This document shows, piece after piece, positions 1 to 8,525 of a DNA stretch of 64,000 nt. The notes under the pieces are model-generated. The model did not search any database, was not told where the DNA came from, and worked only from the letters and a program-made list of their open reading frames with translations. The stretch comes from Kocuria marina (lineage in GTDB: Bacteria > Actinomycetota > Actinomycetes > Actinomycetales > Micrococcaceae): positions 682,001-746,000 of the forward strand of contig BMZV01000001.1 of the NCBI GenBank assembly GCA_014652975.1. The letters are read 5' to 3'. How positions within the stretch are numbered: position 1 is the first letter of the stretch; the number at the start of each line of letters is the position of its first letter. A program made the position numbers and the translations under genes.

Positions 1-696
1 CACGGAGTCCGAGCCCAGATCCCGCAGCGCGAAGAGCGCCTCAACGAGCTGCTCGTCCGTCTCCCGCATGCCCACGATCAGCCCGGAGCACGGGGAGAGC
101 CCGGCGTCCTTCGCGCGCTCCACGGTGTCCACGCGGTCCTGGTAGGTGTGGGTGGAGCAGATGGACTCGTAGTGGGACTCGGCGGTGTTGAGGTTGTGGT
201 TGTAGGCGTCCACGCCCGCGCCGCTCAGCGTCTCCGCCTGGCCGTCCTTGAGCAGGCCCAGGCATGCGCAGACCTCCACATCCGGGTGCTGCTCCTTCAG
301 CGCCTCGACCGTGCGGGTCACGTTGCCCACCTCACGGTTGGACGGGCCGCGACCGCTCGCCACGAGGCACACGCGGCTCGCACCACCGCGGATACCGTAC
401 TCGGCCTGCTCCACCGCCTTTTCGGGGCTCAGCCACGAGTACTTGAGGATGTCTGTCCCGGCGTTCAGGCGCTGGGAACAGTAGCCGCAGTCCTCGGCGC
501 ACAGCCCGGACTTCAGGTTGACCAGGTAGTTCACCTTCACGGTCATCCCGAAGTGTTCGCGGCGCAACCGTGCGGCGGCGGCCACGAGGTCCAGCATGCC
601 GGGGTCGTCGGTGTGCAGCAGTTCGAGGGCTTCGTCCGGGGTCACGGGGTCGCCAGCCAGGACGCGCTCGGCCAGCTCGGCAGGGTTCTTGAACAT
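1..696 (-). CDS. bioB: Biotin synthase, radical SAM (3' end outside window)
   Basis: Converts dethiobiotin to biotin by inserting sulfur, using S-adenosylmethionine and Fe-S clusters in the cytoplasm. The frame is open from an ATG at 696 to the window edge (232 residues visible of about 330 usual). The radical-SAM cysteine motif CAEDCGYC lies near residues 66-73, preceded by the family's [12 protein letters not shown] stretch; a YNHNLNT segment follows near residue 165. The C-terminal part is missing only because the window starts here. The gene diverges from bioQ, and a BioQ-type palindrome sits 11 bp upstream of its start codon, so repression by BioQ is expected. Identification is firm; start choice is good because the ATG lies directly below the operator. 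Confidence 0.95.
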   Translation of the reverse strand, partial: MFKNPAELAERVLAGDPVTPDEALELLHTDDPGMLDLVAAAARLRREHFGMTVKVNYLVNLKSGLCAEDCGYCSQRLNAGTDILKYSWLSPEKAVEQAEYGIRGGASRVCLVASGRGPSNREVGNVTRTVEALKEQHPDVEVCACLGLLKDGQAETLSGAGVDAYNHNLNTAESHYESICSTHTYQDRVDTVERAKDAGLSPCSGLIVGMRETDEQLVEALFALRDLGSDSV

Positions 697-706
697 GGTT
701 CAATTA

Positions 707-721
707 TTGAACGCCGTTCAA
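707..721. promoter_or_regulatory. BioQ operator between bioB and bioQ
   Basis: Perfect inverted repeat TTGAAC-GCC-GTTCAA. It contains the TGAAC-N3-GTTCA core known for the actinobacterial TetR-family biotin repressor BioQ. It lies between the divergent bioB and bioQ genes and would overlap the bioB promoter. The match to the known consensus is seen directly; repression of both genes is inferred. Confidence 0.88.
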
Positions 722-813
722 GAAAGTCAATTCTCCAACGCCCGCCCCGCGCCGCACCGGCCGATCGGTAGAGTCACACGCAGCACCCGACCGAGCACCC
801 CGAGAGGAGCACC

Positions 814-1443
814 GTGGCCCTGAACCGCGATGACGTGGTGGATGCCGCGTGGCACATCCTGCAGAGCTACGGCCTGGGTGATCTCTCCATGCGCCGCCTC
901 GCCAAGGAGCTCGAGGTCCAGCCCGGCGCCCTCTACTGGCACGTGGCCAACAAGCAGGAGTTGCTGGCGGTGCTCGCCCAGCGCATGGTCGCACCGCTCG
1001 CCGCCGACCGCGCGGTGCACGACGACGCCGCTCCCCGCGCCGTCCGCTCGGCCGGTCACGACGGGGCGGGTCCGGGGCACTCCGATGACGGCCGCACCGA
1101 GCCCGGCCACCTCGACCCCGCTCGGGTTGCCGCGGAGTTCCGTCGGCTGATCCTCGCGGTGCGCGACGGCGCGGAGGTCGTCGGCGTGGCCCACGCCCTC
1201 GATCCGCTCGACCTGCCGCCGGTTCCGCTACTCGTCGCGGCCCTGTCCGCCACGGGTCTCACGCAGCGGACCGCCGAGAACACGGCCCTGACCCTGGTCC
1301 GGTTCACACTGGGCTCCGTCACCGCTCAGCAGACCCGCGAGGCCATGGGGCTGCCCACCACTGACAGCGCTCCGCGGTTCGAGGCCGGACTGGCCCTGAT
1401 CCTCGGTCGTGAGGCAGCACCCCTCGAGAGGTCCGACCCATGA
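814..1443 (+). CDS. bioQ: TetR-family biotin regulator BioQ
   Basis: DNA-binding repressor of biotin genes. The N-terminal 50 residues form a TetR helix-turn-helix (DLSMRRLAKELEVQPGALYWHV), and the wHVANKQELLAVLA boundary is typical of BioQ. GTG start at 814 is supported by a GAGAGGAG ribosome-binding site at 802-809. The length (209 residues) is normal for the family, but residues about 69-97 form a hydrophilic Asp/Gly/His-rich linker between the DNA-binding and ligand domains. That linker contains one in-frame copy of the dispersed 11-mer GACGACGCCGC (1021-1031, reading Asp-Asp-Ala-Ala-Pro). Divergence from bioB and the operator between them support the assignment over a generic TetR protein. 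Confidence 0.85.
   Translation: MALNRDDVVDAAWHILQSYGLGDLSMRRLAKELEVQPGALYWHVANKQELLAVLAQRMVAPLAADRAVHDDAAPRAVRSAGHDGAGPGHSDDGRTEPGHLDPARVAAEFRRLILAVRDGAEVVGVAHALDPLDLPPVPLLVAALSATGLTQRTAENTALTLVRFTLGSVTAQQTREAMGLPTTDSAPRFEAGLALILGREAAPLERSDP
1021..1031 (+). repeat. Dispersed 11-mer GACGACGCCGC (first of 19 exact copies)
   Basis: Exact copies, plus orientation: 1021-1031, 7659-7669, 11932-11942, 16801-16811, 21282-21292, 30886-30896, 35920-35930, 39394-39404, 58294-58304, 61384-61394. Minus orientation (GCGGCGTCGTC on the plus strand): 1574-1584, 9340-9350, 10480-10490, 17891-17901, 27861-27871, 30908-30918, 39418-39428, 61450-61460, 62777-62787. Eleven lie between genes, six in intact genes and two in broken or doubtful reading frames. 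Many 10-of-11 variants also exist, for example near 35720, 48000, 49668, 53438 and 61417. Flanking bases are not conserved beyond the 11-mer, although T or G most often follows. With independent bases at 70% GC I would expect roughly 0.2 copies on both strands. Confidence 0.9.
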
Positions 1444-1607
1444 CACGGCCCGCCTTCACCATCCGTCTCCCCGAGCCCGACGACGCTCCCGCCCTCGCGG
1501 CCGTCCACGTGCGTTCCTGGCGTGAGACGTACGCGGGCATACTCCCGGAGCGCTTCTATGACGAGACGGCGCAGCGGCGTCGTCGCCACTCACGCTGTGC
1601 CGGCTGA
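1440..1607 (+). pseudogene. N-terminal stump of a GNAT acetyltransferase
   Basis: The ATG overlaps the bioQ stop (ATGA), so it was the second gene of a bioQ operon. It encodes 55 residues; the first 44 look like the beginning of a Gcn5-related N-acetyltransferase (RLPEPDDAPALAAVHVRSW then ETYAGILPERF). GNAT proteins usually have 150-190 residues, so the acetyl-CoA binding core is absent. Homology-like sequence stops at a minus-oriented copy of GACGACGCCGC (1574-1584), after which the frame reads poly-arginine and ends. The convergent LysR remnant begins at once. A deletion ending at the 11-mer is the simplest explanation. Confidence 0.75.
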
Positions 1608-2354
1608 AGCGGCCAATTGGTCCTTCATGTCCTCGACCGCCGCCCGGAGCGCGTCCATCACGGCCTTCACCGCGGGGCGCTTCAACAGGTCCGGGCGCGA
1701 GACCGCCCAGTCGGACGCACGGAACGCGAACTCCTCGGGGAAGAGCCGCACGAGGTCCCCGGCGCGATCGGCCAGGTAGCACGGCAGCAGGCCGATACCC
1801 GCCCCGGACCGGGTCAACTCCACGTGCACCATGGAGGACGTGGCCCCGATCGACTGGTGCATCCGCGGCAGATGCCGCACGGGATCGATCAGCTCCGGGA
1901 CGTCCTGCATGGACTCGATGAAGTAGAGCAGAGGGTGCTCCTGCAGTTGGGCGGGGGACTCGACGGCCGGGTGGCGTTCCACGTACGCCGCGGACGCGTA
2001 GAGCCCCAGGAAGTAGTCCGCCAAGTGGAACGACTCGTTCCGGGAGACCTCTGGGCGCCCCACGGCCACCGCGACGTCGATCCCCACGAGGTTGGCGCTC
2101 GGGCGGCGCGCCGCGTTGATCATCTCGAGCCGCACACCGGGGTGGGTCTCGGACAGCCTGCGCATGGCCTCACCCACGGCGATCCCGCCCAGGCCGTCCG
2201 GGGCCAAGACCCGCACGAGCCCCTTCACCCCGCCTCCCGCACCGCCCGATTCCAGGGCGAGGGAATCCAGGGCCCTCTCGATGCCCTCGGCGGCACTCAC
2301 GAACTGTCGACCCAGATCCGTGGGCTCCCACGCCCCGTCCGATCGGACCAGGGC
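1590..2354 (-). pseudogene. LysR-family regulator lacking its DNA-binding domain
   Basis: About 255 codons of a LysR effector-binding domain remain, from ALVRSDGAWEPTDLGRQF (the end of the winged-helix region) to a TGA at 1590-1592. Characteristic segments include VRVLAPDGLGG, the hinge and TRSGAGIGLLPCYLA near the C terminus. The first roughly 55 residues, including the helix-turn-helix, are missing and no start codon with a ribosome-binding site is present. Its 5' break coincides with the 5' break of the divergent dehydrogenase fragment, so one deletion probably removed both starts and the shared promoter. It probably controlled the dehydrogenase. Not expected to bind DNA. Confidence 0.8.
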
Positions 2355-2769
2355 GTCCTGGCGCTCGCCCCGAAGGACGCCCTCCTCATCGACAGTTCCA
2401 CGATCGACGTGGAAACCGCCCTGGAGCTTCACAAGGCCGTGGCGGAGAAGGGTTTCGCGTTCGTGGACGCCCCGGTCTCGGGCGGAATCAGCGGTGCTGC
2501 GGCGGGAACACTCACGTTCATGATCGGGGGCGACAAGGACACCGTGGCCCGGGCCGAGCAGGTCATCACTCCCATGGCGGGTCGGATCGTGCACACCGGC
2601 GGGCCGGGCATGGGGCAATCGGCCAAGATCGTGAACAACATGATGCTCTTCGTCAATCTCGAAGCGTGTGCGGAGGGTTCCGTCCTGGCCGCCAAGGACG
2701 TGGGGCTCGCGCTGTCCGCCGGTGAGCAGACGGGCGTGGACCTCCCCGCGGCCGCCCGGAGCACGACAC
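2352..2769 (+). pseudogene. 3-hydroxyisobutyrate dehydrogenase remnant
   Basis: A piece of the valine-catabolic NAD-dependent 3-hydroxyisobutyrate dehydrogenase family. Readable segments are LLIDSSTIDVETA, FVDAPVSGGISGAAAGTLTF (substrate-binding loop) and the GQSAKIVNNM catalytic helix with its lysine. The first about 85 residues, including the Rossmann nucleotide-binding motif, are gone. After EGSVLA the sequence jumps to AKDVGLALSAGEQTGVDLP, a stretch normally found about 50 residues further on, so there is also an internal in-frame deletion, plausibly at a short LAAK-like repeat. The C terminus then runs into the 3' end of the transporter gene. No function expected. Confidence 0.8.
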
Positions 2770-2773
2770 GCGC

Positions 2774-4168
2774 TCAGACCCCCGCGCCCACGACCAGCAT
2801 GGTGGCGGTGAAGACGATTCCGGAGACCAACAACACCACGGTCGTGTAGCCCAGGATGTCCCGGATCTTCAGTCCCGCGATGGCCAGCAACGGCAGGGCC
2901 CAGAACGGCTGGATCATGTTCGTCCATTGATCGCCGTAGGACACGGCCATGATCACCACGGCGGGGTCCACGTCCAGGCGGGCGGCGGCGTCCAACAGGA
3001 TGGGTGCCTGGATGGCCACCTGCCCGCCGCCGGACGGGACGAAGAAGTTGACCAGCCCTGCGGACAGGAAGGCCAGCAGGCCCAGCGTCTGGGGCGATGC
3101 CACGGCGACGATCGAGTCGGAGAGCACCTGGATCAGCCCCGTGGCGGTCATGATGCCCATGATCCCGGCGTACAGGGGGAACTGCAGCAGGATGTCCCCC
3201 ACGTTCGACGCGGCGTTCTTGACCAGGCCCATGACCTCGAACGTGTTGCGGGACAACAGGAAGATCAGCCCCAGGAACATCCAGTTCACGATGTTCAGGG
3301 TGACCGTTCCACCCCCGGCGAAGTGGATGACCAGGTAGGCCACCAGTGCCAGGCCCACGAGAGTCGTGGGGATGCGGGAGGCATCCAACCGGTCGGCCGG
3401 GGCCTCTATGACCGGACGCTCGATCTCCTGTTCGGACTGGGCGAGCGCCTCGGCCGTGACCGTGTGGGACTCGGGAACGCTGCGCGGTGCCACGAGCCAG
3501 AGCGCCAGGGCCACCAGGATCAGGGTGACGACGATCGCGCTGATGTTCCATTACGAGAAAATGGTCTCCCTGATGGGAATGATGTGGCCCACCTGCTTCT
3601 CGATGAACGAGCCCGGGGTCGCGGCGGTCAGTGGGCCGGAGCCCGAATACCCCATGTGCCACACCACGAACCCGGAGAACCCGGACGCCACGAGCATCGG
3701 GAAGCTCACGGCCTGGCGCCTGCGCGCGAACTCCGCGGCGACCTCCCGGGCGAGCAGACCGCCGACCACCAGGCCGAAACCCCATGTGATGAGGGAGGCC
3801 ACCGCAGCGATGACGAACACGAAGATGTAGGCGCGCAGGGGTGAGCGGGGCACCGAGGCCAACTTGCCGAGACCGGCGCGCACGGGCCGGGTACTGGCCA
3901 GGGCATGACCGAGCAACAGCACCAGCGCCATCTGGGTCATGAACTCCAGCAGCCCAGACAGTCCCGTGCCCCATCCCTGGATCACGGCCACGGGCCCGGA
4001 ATCGGTCAGCAGCAGGGCCATGAGGGCCACCAGGACGGTGAGGACTATGGCGAAGATCAGCGCCGAGGGGATGAACCTCTCCACGGCGGTGTTGAGCGGC
4101 CGCATCACGCGGGCCAGCGGCGGTTCGGACCGGGCGGCGGTGGCCTGCGGGGTTCCCGGGGTGCTCAT
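2774..4168 (-). pseudogene. atoE: AtoE short-chain fatty acid transporter interrupted by a stop codon
   Basis: Integral membrane carrier of the AtoE family for short-chain acids such as acetoacetate or butyrate. Read through, it is about 465 codons with some 12 membrane segments, normal for the family. An in-frame TAA at 3551-3553 follows IPIRETIFS, and translation beyond it (WNISAIVVTLIL) continues the protein in the same frame, so this is a nonsense change (TCA to TAA would suffice), not a frameshift. Restart at a GTG at 3514 would give only the C-terminal half. The start ATG at 4168 overlaps the ctaG stop (ATGA). Neighbouring CoA-transferase and thiolase genes fit acetoacetate use. A sequencing error cannot be excluded. 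Confidence 0.85.
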
Positions 4169-5046
4169 GACAACGGCTCTCGATGGTGGCGGGACACGGG
4201 TGGTTCTCCGATCTGGGTCAGGGTTGGGGACATGCGATCGGTTGCCGGGCGCGGGCGCGTGGCCCGGTGGTGGTCCAGGAACAGCAGGACGATCAGCAGG
4301 ACGTCCACGACGTCGCCGCCGTAGTACATGACCTGCGCGCCCACGTGGGCGTCGTGGGGCGCGACTCCCGCGGGCGGATGCGCGTAGAGCCACTTGGCCA
4401 GGACCGAGTGCGCCGCGATGAAGAGCACCAGGACCACGGCGCGCACCCGGAAGGACGAACGATGCGGATCGGGGTCCGGTCCGGCAATGGCCGCCGTGAA
4501 CACGTAGCCGGCCAGGAAGATGTGGGTGTGGACGAGCGCGTGGCCCCACGCGGAGGCGTGCATCCAGTGGAACAGCGCGGTGGTGTAGAGCAACCACAAC
4601 CCGCCGGCATTGAGGATCGCGGCCACCACGGGGTGCGTGACCCAGCGGACGACCGGGAACCGCAGCACCCGCGAGACCCGGCGCGCCCCGGCGGTGGACA
4701 GCCCGCGCAGCGCCACCCGCACGGGCGCGCCCAGGACGAGCAGCAGGGGTCCGAGCATCCCCACCAACAGGTGCCCCACCATGTGAGCGGTGAAGCTGGT
4801 GTGCCCGGCGTGGGCGAGGGGCCCCACGAGGCCCACCCCCACGCCCAGCAGGCCGACGTAGAAACTCACGGGACGCCACGGACTCGGGCCCGTCCTGTGA
4901 CGGCCCGACCACAACAACCACCCGTACCCCGCGGCAGCCAGTACCAGCACCACCACGACCAGCCACTCGAACACAGGCCATCCGACAGCAGCGGTGGTCT
5001 CCGCGTGGTGGGTGTGATCCGCATGGTGGGCGTGGTCCGAGGACAT
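4165..5046 (-). CDS. ctaG: CtaG-type cytochrome c oxidase assembly membrane protein
   Basis: Polytopic membrane protein of the actinobacterial/Bacillus CtaG family (caa3 oxidase copper assembly), 293 residues. A His-rich N terminus (MSSDHAHHADHTHH) precedes about seven hydrophobic helices. Conserved features include HMVGHLLVGMLGPLLLVLGAP, WGHALVHTHIFLAGYVF and a C-terminal tail rich in Arg/His. Start at 5046 overlaps the stop of the upstream DUF2243 gene (TGATG), and its own stop overlaps the atoE start, making a tight three-gene run. The DUF2243 partner is commonly found beside ctaG. Copper-related assembly is family knowledge; the exact substrate oxidase is unknown. Confidence 0.85.
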   Translation of the reverse strand: MSSDHAHHADHTHHAETTAAVGWPVFEWLVVVVLVLAAAGYGWLLWSGRHRTGPSPWRPVSFYVGLLGVGVGLVGPLAHAGHTSFTAHMVGHLLVGMLGPLLLVLGAPVRVALRGLSTAGARRVSRVLRFPVVRWVTHPVVAAILNAGGLWLLYTTALFHWMHASAWGHALVHTHIFLAGYVFTAAIAGPDPDPHRSSFRVRAVVLVLFIAAHSVLAKWLYAHPPAGVAPHDAHVGAQVMYYGGDVVDVLLIVLLFLDHHRATRPRPATDRMSPTLTQIGEPPVSRHHREPLS

Positions 5047-5570
5047 CAGCGGGTCCGATAGGCCCGCGCGCCGCGCCGCAGCACCACGAACCCGATGAGC
5101 ATGAGGATCACCGCGGTGCCGTTCCACACGAGGTCGTACGGCAGGATGTCCACCCCGTAGCGGATCTGGTGGATGCCCAGCAGCTTGTGGTCCACGATGC
5201 CATCGAAGAGCTGGAAGGTCCCCACACCCAGGATCACGGCCCCGATCCAGTGGGGCCAGTGCACCCCACCCCGTCGGCGCACGTCAGCGAACAGGAACAG
5301 ACCCCAGATGGTGATGAACCACCCGAAGGCGTGGAAGAACCCGTCCGTCACGAGGGCCACCTCGTGCGTGGAGAGGTCGTAGAAGTGATGCCACTGCAGG
5401 CCCAGGTGGAAGATGAACAAGTCGATCATGGAAGCGGCGATACCGCATCCGAACAGGAACCCGGACAGCGCCGCCCGCTTGCGGGTGCGCCGCGGGTCCG
5501 GGACAGGCCCGCCCCCTGATCCAGGGCCCTCCAACGATGTCGAGTCCGGTGTGGATGCCGTGTGCGCCAT
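5046..5570 (-). CDS. DUF2243 membrane protein
   Basis: A 174-residue protein with about four membrane helices after a hydrophilic, Pro/Gly-rich N-terminal 30 residues. The DUF2243 signature is visible: GFLFGCGIAASMIDLFIFHLGLQWHHFYD, then LVTDGFFHAFGW and FQLFDGIVDHKLLGIHQIR, all rich in conserved His and Asp in membrane segments. ATG at 5570 is chosen over an upstream GTG because a perfect AGGAGG lies at 5575-5580. It is translationally coupled to ctaG. The function of the family is unknown; the His/Asp pattern and the ctaG link suggest a metal or oxidase-assembly role, which is inference. Confidence 0.85.
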   Translation of the reverse strand: MAHTASTPDSTSLEGPGSGGGPVPDPRRTRKRAALSGFLFGCGIAASMIDLFIFHLGLQWHHFYDLSTHEVALVTDGFFHAFGWFITIWGLFLFADVRRRGGVHWPHWIGAVILGVGTFQLFDGIVDHKLLGIHQIRYGVDILPYDLVWNGTAVILMLIGFVVLRRGARAYRTR

Positions 5571-5663
5571 AGTTCCTCCTGAATCCATTCGATCAACCCG
5601 GCCGCCCGCCCCCGGGGACCACACGGGCCGGTCAGCCGGCTCGAGCCGGGCCGCCCCTGGTGC

Positions 5664-5701
5664 GGGTCACGCCCGCCCCGGGTCCGGGACGGGCGTGACC
5701 C
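5664..5701 (-). terminator. Terminator hairpin after the thiolase operon
   Basis: GGGTCACGCCCG pairs with CGGGCGTGACCC around a GC-rich inner stem, just downstream of the thiolase stop codon. There is no clear U-tract. It probably ends the scoA-scoB-thiolase transcript ahead of DUF2243. Confidence 0.65.
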
Positions 5702-5712
5702 ACCTGCAAGGC

Positions 5713-6903
5713 TCAACGGCTCAACAACAACGCCTCACCCTGACCGCCGCCACCGCACAGGGACACGGCGGCCTTGCCGGAGCCACGCCGCGCCAGTTCC
5801 AAAGCGGCATGCAGCGCGATCCGCGCGCCCGAGGCCCCCACGGGGTGGCCCAGGGCGATCGCACCACCGTGGATGTTGACCTTCTCGGGGTCCACGCCCA
5901 GGTCGCGCACCGACTGCACGGCCACGGCCGCGAACGCCTCGTTGATCTCGATGAAGTCCAGATCCTCCAGGGTCCAGTCGGACCGCGAGAGCGCGTGCTC
6001 GATGGCCCGGGAGGGCTGGGAGTGCAGGGAGGTATCCGGACCGGCCACCTGACCGGGTTTGCCCACCACGGCGAGCCACTCGAGTCCGTGCTCCTCCGCG
6101 TAGCCGCGCGTGGTCAGCACGAGGGCCGCAGCGCCGTCGGAAATGGGGGACGAGTTGCCCGCGGTGATGGCGCCGTCCTTCGTGAAGGCGGGGCGCAGCT
6201 TGCCGAGGCCCTCCGCGGTGGAATCCGGGCGCACGCCCTGGTCCTCTGACACCGTGATCGGATCGCCCTTGCGCTGGGGCACCTCGATGGGCGCGATCTC
6301 GTCCGCGAAGATCCCGTCCTGCTGGGCCTTGCCCGCGAGTTGGTGGCTGCGCGCGGCCACCGCGTCCTGCTCGGCGCGGTCGATCTGACGCTCGCCGTTG
6401 CCGGACTCGGTGAGCTCACCCATGGGCACGCCCTTCTCGACGTCCACGAGCCCGTCGTGGGCGAGCGAGTCCGCGAGCCGCATGTCCCCGTAGGACTTGC
6501 CCTTGCGGGCGCCCAGGGCCAGGTGTGGCGCGTTGGTCATGGATTCCATCCCGCCGGCCACGACGACGTCCGCCTCACCCAGGCGCAGCATTCGTGTCGC
6601 TTCCGTGACGGCCACCAGACCGGACAGGCACACCTTGTTCAGGGCAGCCGCCGGGACGGTCTTAGGAAGTCCGGCCTTCACCGCGGCCTGCTTGGCCGGG
6701 TTCTGCCCGGTGCCCGCCTGCACCACGTTGCCCATATAGACGTAATCCACGTCCTCGGGGGAGACCCCCGCGCGCTGCACGGCGTGCTTGATCGCGTGCG
6801 CGCCCAGGTCCACGGCGCTCAGGTCCGCGAGCGCGCCCAGCAGTTTGCCCTGGGGTGTGCGTGCTCCGTTGACGATCACCACGTCATTGGCGTTCTCTGT
6901 CAT
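5713..6903 (-). CDS. Acetyl-CoA C-acetyltransferase (thiolase)
   Basis: Thiolase of 396 residues, the usual length. It cleaves acetoacetyl-CoA to two acetyl-CoA, or the reverse. The nucleophilic Cys is in [14 protein letters not shown] (near residue 91), the [10 protein letters not shown] loop follows, and the C-terminal HPVGASGAR and CGGGGQGEA motifs supply the catalytic His and second Cys. ATG at 6903 overlaps the scoB stop (ATGA), so it is co-translated with the CoA-transferase. Together they convert acetoacetate plus succinyl-CoA to acetyl-CoA. It differs from the thiolase at 13.8 kb, which belongs to the phenylacetate set. Confidence 0.93.
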   Translation of the reverse strand: MTENANDVVIVNGARTPQGKLLGALADLSAVDLGAHAIKHAVQRAGVSPEDVDYVYMGNVVQAGTGQNPAKQAAVKAGLPKTVPAAALNKVCLSGLVAVTEATRMLRLGEADVVVAGGMESMTNAPHLALGARKGKSYGDMRLADSLAHDGLVDVEKGVPMGELTESGNGERQIDRAEQDAVAARSHQLAGKAQQDGIFADEIAPIEVPQRKGDPITVSEDQGVRPDSTAEGLGKLRPAFTKDGAITAGNSSPISDGAAALVLTTRGYAEEHGLEWLAVVGKPGQVAGPDTSLHSQPSRAIEHALSRSDWTLEDLDFIEINEAFAAVAVQSVRDLGVDPEKVNIHGGAIALGHPVGASGARIALHAALELARRGSGKAAVSLCGGGGQGEALLLSR

Positions 6904-7577
6904 TTCTCCTCCTGTACGGGCACGGAGTCCGGGGTGACGTCCATGAGCTCAACCCGGTATTCGGCCTCGGTCTTGGCTGCTACTTCTTCTTCGGTCACAC
7001 CCGGGGCGAGGGTCCGCAACACCAGCCCGTGTTCCTCCACGTCGAAGACGCACAGGTCGGTGATGATGCGGTTCACGACCCCGACACCGGTCAGGGGCAG
7101 ATCGCACTCCCGCTTGAGCTTGGCGGAGCCGTCCTTGGCGACGTGTTCCGTCAAGACCAGCACACGGGGTGCTCCGGTCACAAGGTCCATGGCCCCGCCC
7201 ATTCCCTTGACCATCTTGCCGGGAATCATCCAGTTGGCCAGGTCGCCGCGCTGCGAGACCTGCATGGCCCCCAGGATCGCCATCTTCACGTGTCCACCGC
7301 GGATCATCGCGAAGGACATCGCGGAGTCGAAGATCGCGGCCCCCGGCTGCAGGGTGATCGTCTGCTTCCCGGCGTTGATCAGGTCCGGGTCCTCGTCCCC
7401 CTCGTACGGGAACGGGCCCATGCCCAGCGCCCCGTTCTCGGTCTGCAGCACCACGCTCACGCCCTCGGGCAGGTTGTTCGCCACGAGGGTCGGGATCCCG
7501 ATGCCCAGGTTCACGTAGTCGCCGTCATGCAGTTCCGACGCCGCGATGGCCGCCATCTCATCACGCGTCCAGCTCAT
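6900..7577 (-). CDS. scoB: Succinyl-CoA:3-ketoacid CoA-transferase, subunit B
   Basis: Beta subunit of the two-subunit 3-oxoacid CoA-transferase, 225 residues. The catalytic glutamate is in the [11 protein letters not shown] motif near residue 47, and the family segment [13 protein letters not shown] precedes it. [18 protein letters not shown] is the standard core. It overlaps subunit A by 17 bp at its start and the thiolase by 4 bp at its end, so the three proteins are translationally coupled. Substrate could be acetoacetate or another 3-keto acid; neighbours favour acetoacetate. Confidence 0.93.
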   Translation of the reverse strand: MSWTRDEMAAIAASELHDGDYVNLGIGIPTLVANNLPEGVSVVLQTENGALGMGPFPYEGDEDPDLINAGKQTITLQPGAAIFDSAMSFAMIRGGHVKMAILGAMQVSQRGDLANWMIPGKMVKGMGGAMDLVTGAPRVLVLTEHVAKDGSAKLKRECDLPLTGVGVVNRIITDLCVFDVEEHGLVLRTLAPGVTEEEVAAKTEAEYRVELMDVTPDSVPVQEEK

Positions 7578-8373
7578 GCCACCGCCCCTTCCGCTCCGCC
7601 GTTGCCCGCGCCCCGGGCGGCACCACCGCCGGTCCGCACGTCCGTTCCGCCCTCCGACGACGACGCCGCGCCGCGGGCCTCGGTCGCGTGGTGCGCTGCT
7701 CGATCTCCTTGGGCGCCCCCGAGTACTGCACCACGTGCTGCACGAAGACCCCGGGGGTCACGATGTGGTCCGGGTCCAGCTCACCCGGGGCCACGACCTC
7801 CTCGACCTCCGCGAACGTGATCCGCGCGGCCGTGGCGCACACCGGGTTGAAGTTGCGCGAGGTCCTCCGGTAGATCAGGTTGCCGTCCGTGTCCCCTCGC
7901 CACGCGTGCACCAGGGCGATGTCCGCGACGATCCCGCGTTCCAGGATGTAGGTGCACCCGTCGAACTCCGCGGTGGGCTTCCCCTCCGCCACGCGCGTGC
8001 CCACACCGGTGGCGGTGTAGAACGCGGGGATCCCCGCACCGCCCGCGCGCAGCCGTTCGGCGAGCGTGCCCTGCGGGTTGAACTCGACCTCGAGCTCACC
8101 CTCCAGGTACTGGCGGGCGAACTCCTTGTTCTCCCCCACGTACGAGGACAGCACCTTACTCACCTGCTTGTTCTCCAGCAGCAGACCGAGCCCTTTGCCG
8201 TCCACGCCCATGTTGTTGGACACCACGGTCAGGTCCTTGGCTCCGTTGTCCCGGACCGCTTCGATGAGGTCCCGCGGGATCCCGGACAGTCCGAAACCGC
8301 CCACCGCCACGGTCATCCCGTCCCGCAGCGTCTCGGCGAGCAACTCGGCCACGTTGTCCCTGAGTTTGGACAT
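7561..8373 (-). CDS. scoA: Succinyl-CoA:3-ketoacid CoA-transferase, subunit A
   Basis: Alpha subunit, partner of scoB. The [16 protein letters not shown] motif near residue 23 and the [16 protein letters not shown] segment are typical. ATG at 8373 has a GGAGGGG ribosome-binding site. At 270 residues it is longer than usual (about 220-240): after [10 protein letters not shown] the sequence becomes an Arg-rich, low-complexity tail. That tail spans a copy of GACGACGCCGC (7659-7669) read on the opposite strand as poly-Arg and continues 17 bp into scoB. The tail looks like translated insertion or repeat DNA added to the 3' end and is unlikely to be functional; the catalytic body is intact. Confidence 0.9.
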   Translation of the reverse strand: MSKLRDNVAELLAETLRDGMTVAVGGFGLSGIPRDLIEAVRDNGAKDLTVVSNNMGVDGKGLGLLLENKQVSKVLSSYVGENKEFARQYLEGELEVEFNPQGTLAERLRAGGAGIPAFYTATGVGTRVAEGKPTAEFDGCTYILERGIVADIALVHAWRGDTDGNLIYRRTSRNFNPVCATAARITFAEVEEVVAPGELDPDHIVTPGVFVQHVVQYSGAPKEIEQRTTRPRPAARRRRRRAERTCGPAVVPPGARATAERKGRWHELDA

Positions 8374-8436
8374 GGTCACCCCTCCAGTGCGTGATCTGCC
8401 TCTCAGGCTAGAAAGTGACCACATCTTGGTCAATGC

Positions 8437-8503
8437 TTCACCCGTAATCGTCGGTGAAGGGATCACAATCTGAAAAACTGTCGCTAGTCTGTCCATATTG
8501 TGA
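8437..8503. promoter_or_regulatory. Candidate operators between scoA and iclR
   Basis: Two inverted repeats lie in the 152-bp divergent intergenic region: TTCACC-N10-GGTGAA (8437-8458) and TCACAAT with ATTGTGA (8463-8469 and 8497-8503). The region is visibly richer in A and T than its surroundings. IclR-family regulators usually bind such sites next to their own gene, so control of the sco-thiolase operon is likely. Which repeat is used is unknown. Confidence 0.55.
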
Positions 8504-8525
8504 ACGTCCCGACGCAGGAGCGTGT

